Below are positions 6,456 through 8,958 of a stretch of 8,958 nt of DNA, one piece after another. Within the stretch, counting starts at the first letter, position 1; every line of letters starts with the position of its first letter. The translations under genes were made by a program, and so were the position numbers. Location: NCBI GenBank assembly GCA_001468855.1, contig LDIV01000001.1:193920-202877 (forward strand), given 5' to 3'. The stretch comes from a candidate division TM6 bacterium UASB124. GTDB lineage: Bacteria > Dependentiae > Babeliae > Babeliales > RVW-14. The notes under the pieces are model-generated. The model was not told where the DNA came from. It did not search any database and worked only from the letters and a program-made list of their open reading frames with translations.

Positions 6456-7502
6456 CTAGCGAATCAGGTTTTTAACCGATCTTCTCAAATTTCGTTTTTG
6501 GCGGTTTTTTGTCGATTTTTTTGCTGGTTTTTTGCTGTGTTTTTCCTCATTAATTTTAGCAAATCCGTCAAATTGATAATGAATTAAATTGGGGTTAAAA
6601 AAGATTACAGCGGTTGAAACATTTGATACAGCATGCACAAAGTAATCGCACCTAGACAATAATAAAACTTCCACCAATACATCTAAGCCTCGTTGGGCAA
6701 AAAAACCATTTTTCTGTGGTGGCATATCAGCAAACCAACCATAGTTCGTTCCGCTCCCTTTAGCTCTTTCTGCTGGATAGCTTATAATTTCTCCAAGGAT
6801 AACATCATCAGGATTTTCACCAATATTTTTGCATAATTCTGCTTGAACAAAATCAAATAATCTTTGATCATCGGATGCAATCAAGTATTTTACCTTTTTC
6901 CCAGTGGACGTCCCAATGTATGCATATTTTTGTGCTTTTTTAACAATGTCTGCAGGATTTATTATATTTTTGACTTCAGTTCCTTTATTAGTTCCTCTTA
7001 CATGAATACCAACAGTGATACAATTTTTCATATGTTTATTATAAAAATCATCTACAATATCTAAAATAAATGGTTTAATTTTAATGTATTTTTCAATAAT
7101 GTGATGAGCCAAAGGCCGCATCATTTCGATTTCACTGAAATCGCGCCACGGGAAAAAAAATTCATTTGGGGCTCTAAATACACGATCTATTTTATCGTTT
7201 GGGCTATAGCTTGCAGTTGATACAGGTTCAAAATAATATTCCCATGCATTTTTGGTGTTATTCCAACCTTCTGGTTCGTAGTAAAGAAATGGTCTATCCC
7301 AATAAACAACCGGCTGTTTTCCCGATGTTTCGCACCATACAAGATGGGCGAGTACCCTTAAGAATTCAGAAAAAAAGCCACATTGTCTGGCGCCTATTAC
7401 ATGTTTGTTGCTAGATTCTTCTTGCGCATAAAGATTGGTAATTGAATTAATTTGGGCAATAAGACAACAACTCAAAAATAAGACTTGTAATAATGATCTC
7501 AT
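6456..7502 (-). CDS. Secreted GT23/NodZ-like fucosyltransferase 2 with basic tail
   Basis: Close paralogue of the gene at 4797-5798 (about 70% identical by eye), so also a probable GDP-fucose-dependent transferase. The 348 residues comprise a signal peptide (1-25, cleavage near LYA), HVIGARQCGFFSEFLRVL at 34-51, GIHVRGTNKG at 165-174 with the same Asp-to-Asn change, YLIASD at 206-211, and RGLDVLVEVLLLSRCDYFVH at 271-290. It differs from its paralogue by a short insertion around 216-224 and a strongly basic tail: 13 Lys/Arg among residues 321-348. I start at the ATG at 7502, with AAGGAG nine bases upstream as in the paralogue; the open frame extends to 7556 without a better site. It is divergent from GT11-like gene 2. 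The coding sequence looks more AT-rich than the paralogue's. Confidence 0.72.
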   Translation of the reverse strand: MRSLLQVLFLSCCLIAQINSITNLYAQEESSNKHVIGARQCGFFSEFLRVLAHLVWCETSGKQPVVYWDRPFLYYEPEGWNNTKNAWEYYFEPVSTASYSPNDKIDRVFRAPNEFFFPWRDFSEIEMMRPLAHHIIEKYIKIKPFILDIVDDFYNKHMKNCITVGIHVRGTNKGTEVKNIINPADIVKKAQKYAYIGTSTGKKVKYLIASDDQRLFDFVQAELCKNIGENPDDVILGEIISYPAERAKGSGTNYGWFADMPPQKNGFFAQRGLDVLVEVLLLSRCDYFVHAVSNVSTAVIFFNPNLIHYQFDGFAKINEEKHSKKPAKKSTKNRQKRNLRRSVKNLIR

Positions 7503-7526
7503 ATTAGATATCTCCTTTTTATTAAT

Positions 7527-7545
7527 TGTTTTAATGATTAAAACA
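7527..7545. promoter_or_regulatory. 19-bp operator-like palindrome
   Basis: TGTTTTAATGATTAAAACA has perfect 9-base arms around one central base. It lies 24 bp before the GT23-like gene 2 start and just upstream of its Shine-Dalgarno. Its size and near-perfect dyad symmetry resemble a site for a dimeric helix-turn-helix regulator; no regulator gene is in the window. Confidence 0.45.
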
Positions 7546-7629
7546 GCTAAGACCAAATCTAACTATTTTTTACAATAACCACGCTGAAAAAGCAAGAGCA
7601 TGAACCTACTTAACAGTTTATTCATTACA

Positions 7630-7667
7630 ACAAAACTAATTTAGGTGGTAATATAAATTAGTTTTGT
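7630..7667. promoter_or_regulatory. 14-bp perfect inverted repeat in leader of GT11-like gene 2
   Basis: ACAAAACTAATTTA (7630-7643) and TAAATTAGTTTTGT (7654-7667) are perfect complements around the 10-base loop GGTGGTAATA. The repeat ends 20 bp before the ATG at 7688 and 8 bp before its AAGGA site. It could be a leader hairpin or an operator. No T-run follows it, so it is not a standard terminator. Confidence 0.5.
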
Positions 7668-7687
7668 GCTTGTAAAAGGAAGATTTT

Positions 7688-8824
7688 ATGAAAGTATCAA
7701 TTTTACTTTTGTTGTGGTTTAATTTTGTGGTAGATACAGCTTGGACAACACCAATTATGCCGCAATATGCGATAACAAACGATTCTGGTTTCATGCGGTT
7801 AGGTGATCAATTAATTGGATATGGAAAGGCAAAATGGTTAGCTCAAAAATACAATATACCATTTTATTTATCAAAATTTGAATATTCAGATCAACTAGCT
7901 CTGTCTAATATTGAAAAGAAACTTTCAGAAAAAATTAAATGGCAGAACGTCCACATAAGAGATGAGGATACTTTAATTTCATATCTCCAACACACCAAAT
8001 CACATAGAAAAAAACCAATATTATTTTTGGCCGGGATTGTTACACGAATTAGTAAAATCACAAATTTTATGGATGAACTTTATTTAATGGCTTGTCAAAA
8101 TGAACAATTTAAAATAGATCTTAAACAGGCTTTTCAACCATTAGTGCCTGTTGAAAAAATTAAATTACCAAACAACATGATCACAGTTGCTGTTCATGTC
8201 AGAAAAGGTAGCGGCGGTGAGCCAGCCATAGGGGCAGAACAATATTTTGATGATAATAATCTTCCAACCAAATATGATATTGTTGATACCCAAAATATAA
8301 AAGCTTGCTCAATGCTTACCAATGTACCATTAAATTCCATTATATTTTGTTCAAAGAACGAAAAAAATATCGACAAGCTGCATCCAAACAAATTTCCTCC
8401 AGAACAATACTATGTTAATCAGATAAAAAAATTATCCGAACTCTTGCACGATGCTCCTTTATTTGTCTATATATTCACCGATGACCCAATGCCTCAAGAA
8501 CTCATTAAACGCTTTGAAAAAGCGGTCAACAAAAAAAACATTGTTTTTGCAACTCGCGAAACTGAGAATAACTACTTAAATCATATTTTTGATGATCTTT
8601 GCCAAATGGCTCAATTCGATTGTCTAATCAGAGCTTTTTCAGGATTTTCTTTTTTATCACAATTTCTTGGCTCTCATAAAATTATATTTTCTCCTTGGCA
8701 CAGTACATGGATTACAGAAAAAAGGTTCTTCATTGATAAGATTAGTATTTTTGTTAATAAGCCAACAGAAGATGATCCCAATAAAGAACTGTTTGATCTT
8801 TTAAGGACAACTTCGAAACAGTAA
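7688..8824 (+). CDS. Secreted GT11-like (alpha-1,2-fucosyltransferase-like) glycosyltransferase 2
   Basis: Paralogue of the gene at 2449-3708, on the opposite strand. The 378 residues comprise a signal peptide (about 1-21, MKVSILLLLWFNFVVDTAW), RLGDQL at 37-42, VAVHVRKGSGG at 167-177, a divergent middle (about 180-235), then FPPEQYYVNQIKKLSELL near 236-253, YIFTDDP at 261-267 and DDLCQMAQFDCLIRAFSGF at 302-320. As in the paralogue, the Asp usual after HxRRG in GT11 is missing. AAGGA lies seven bases before ATG. It stops shortly after the conserved core and lacks the roughly 40-residue C-terminal extension of copy 1. Use of GDP-fucose is inferred from family resemblance plus gmd/fcl nearby. 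The gene is visibly AT-richer than copy 1. Confidence 0.72.
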   Translation: MKVSILLLLWFNFVVDTAWTTPIMPQYAITNDSGFMRLGDQLIGYGKAKWLAQKYNIPFYLSKFEYSDQLALSNIEKKLSEKIKWQNVHIRDEDTLISYLQHTKSHRKKPILFLAGIVTRISKITNFMDELYLMACQNEQFKIDLKQAFQPLVPVEKIKLPNNMITVAVHVRKGSGGEPAIGAEQYFDDNNLPTKYDIVDTQNIKACSMLTNVPLNSIIFCSKNEKNIDKLHPNKFPPEQYYVNQIKKLSELLHDAPLFVYIFTDDPMPQELIKRFEKAVNKKNIVFATRETENNYLNHIFDDLCQMAQFDCLIRAFSGFSFLSQFLGSHKIIFSPWHSTWITEKRFFIDKISIFVNKPTEDDPNKELFDLLRTTSKQ

Positions 8825-8863
8825 TCAAACAAAGGGGCTCTCCTCCATTAGAATAATTTACTG

Positions 8864-8875
8864 ATTTGATCAAAT
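8864..8875. repeat. 12-bp palindrome after GT11-like gene 2
   Basis: ATTTGATCAAAT is a perfect palindrome 39 bp after the stop at 8824. It is short, has no loop or T-run, and is not a convincing terminator; chance is possible in AT-rich DNA. Confidence 0.25.
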
Positions 8876-8928
8876 AGACGTAATAAAACATAGGGACTAT
8901 TTTGGACTTCCGACCTCGCTCATCAAAA

Positions 8929-8958
8929 ACAGGACTTACGCACTAGCTGAAAGTTATA
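8929..8958. mobile_element. Possible end of another insertion sequence at the window edge
   Basis: ACAGGACTTACGCACTAGC resembles the terminal repeats I know from some bacterial insertion sequences that begin with (CA)GGACTTACGCA. Only the edge is present, with no coding sequence, so the family cannot be named. Confidence 0.3.

Larger units (their letters stand above)
7503..7687. promoter_or_regulatory. Divergent intergenic region between the two rightmost glycosyltransferases
   Basis: These 185 bp must hold promoters for both GT23-like gene 2 (leftward) and GT11-like gene 2 (rightward). Two strong palindromes lie near the two gene starts. I could not find a clear consensus -35/-10 pair on either strand; TTAACA at 7610-7615 is a possible rightward -35. 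Confidence 0.55.

Noticed and set aside
1..8958. CRISPR array, tRNA or rRNA genes
   Set aside because: No regularly spaced direct repeats, cloverleaf-like segments or conserved rRNA stretches were seen.

Overview
This is a compact, AT-rich bacterial locus devoted to making GDP-L-fucose and, most likely, transferring fucose. It carries the two-step GDP-mannose to GDP-fucose pathway (gmd and fcl), four fucosyltransferase-like glycosyltransferases in two paralogous pairs, one unrecognised cysteine-rich protein and a decayed IS5-like insertion sequence. The unusual feature is that all seven protein genes start with a Sec-type signal peptide. This includes the two nucleotide-sugar enzymes, which are normally cytosolic. 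For gmd and fcl, strong Shine-Dalgarno sites lie upstream of the signal-peptide start and none precedes the family-standard internal Met. The combination of low GC, signal peptides on ordinary enzymes and probable glycan-modifying effectors suggests an intracellular or host-associated Gram-negative lineage. My best guess is a Dependentiae (TM6)-like bacterium. That is inference from style, not proof.

Layout, right to left along the minus strand: GT23/NodZ-like gene 2 (7502-6456), IS remnant (6417-5822), GT23/NodZ-like gene 1 (5798-4797), fcl (4779-3757, 17 bp after the previous stop), GT11-like gene 1 (3708-2449), a 334-bp gap, a cysteine-rich secreted protein (2114-1410) and gmd (1337-66). 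GT11-like gene 2 (7688-8824) is on the plus strand, divergent from GT23-like gene 2 across a 185-bp region with two strong palindromes. The right edge shows a motif resembling the end of another insertion sequence. The first 65 bp hold no callable gene.

How it may work: Gmd converts GDP-mannose to GDP-4-keto-6-deoxymannose, Fcl converts that to GDP-L-fucose, and the GT11-like and GT23-like enzymes would transfer fucose to acceptors. No GDP-mannose synthesis genes (manB/manC) are in the window. If the signal peptides act as they look, the whole pathway operates outside the bacterial cytoplasm and would need GDP-mannose and NADP(H) from elsewhere, plausibly the host cell. This exported fucosylation module is the main candidate for something undescribed.

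Secondary points: the GT pairs sit in a mirror-like arrangement; a Cys/His-rich 34-codon small ORF has its Shine-Dalgarno in a hairpin loop; a G8 tract sits at the start of the cysteine-rich gene; and the IS remnant ends 8 bp from the ribosome site of GT23-like gene 1.
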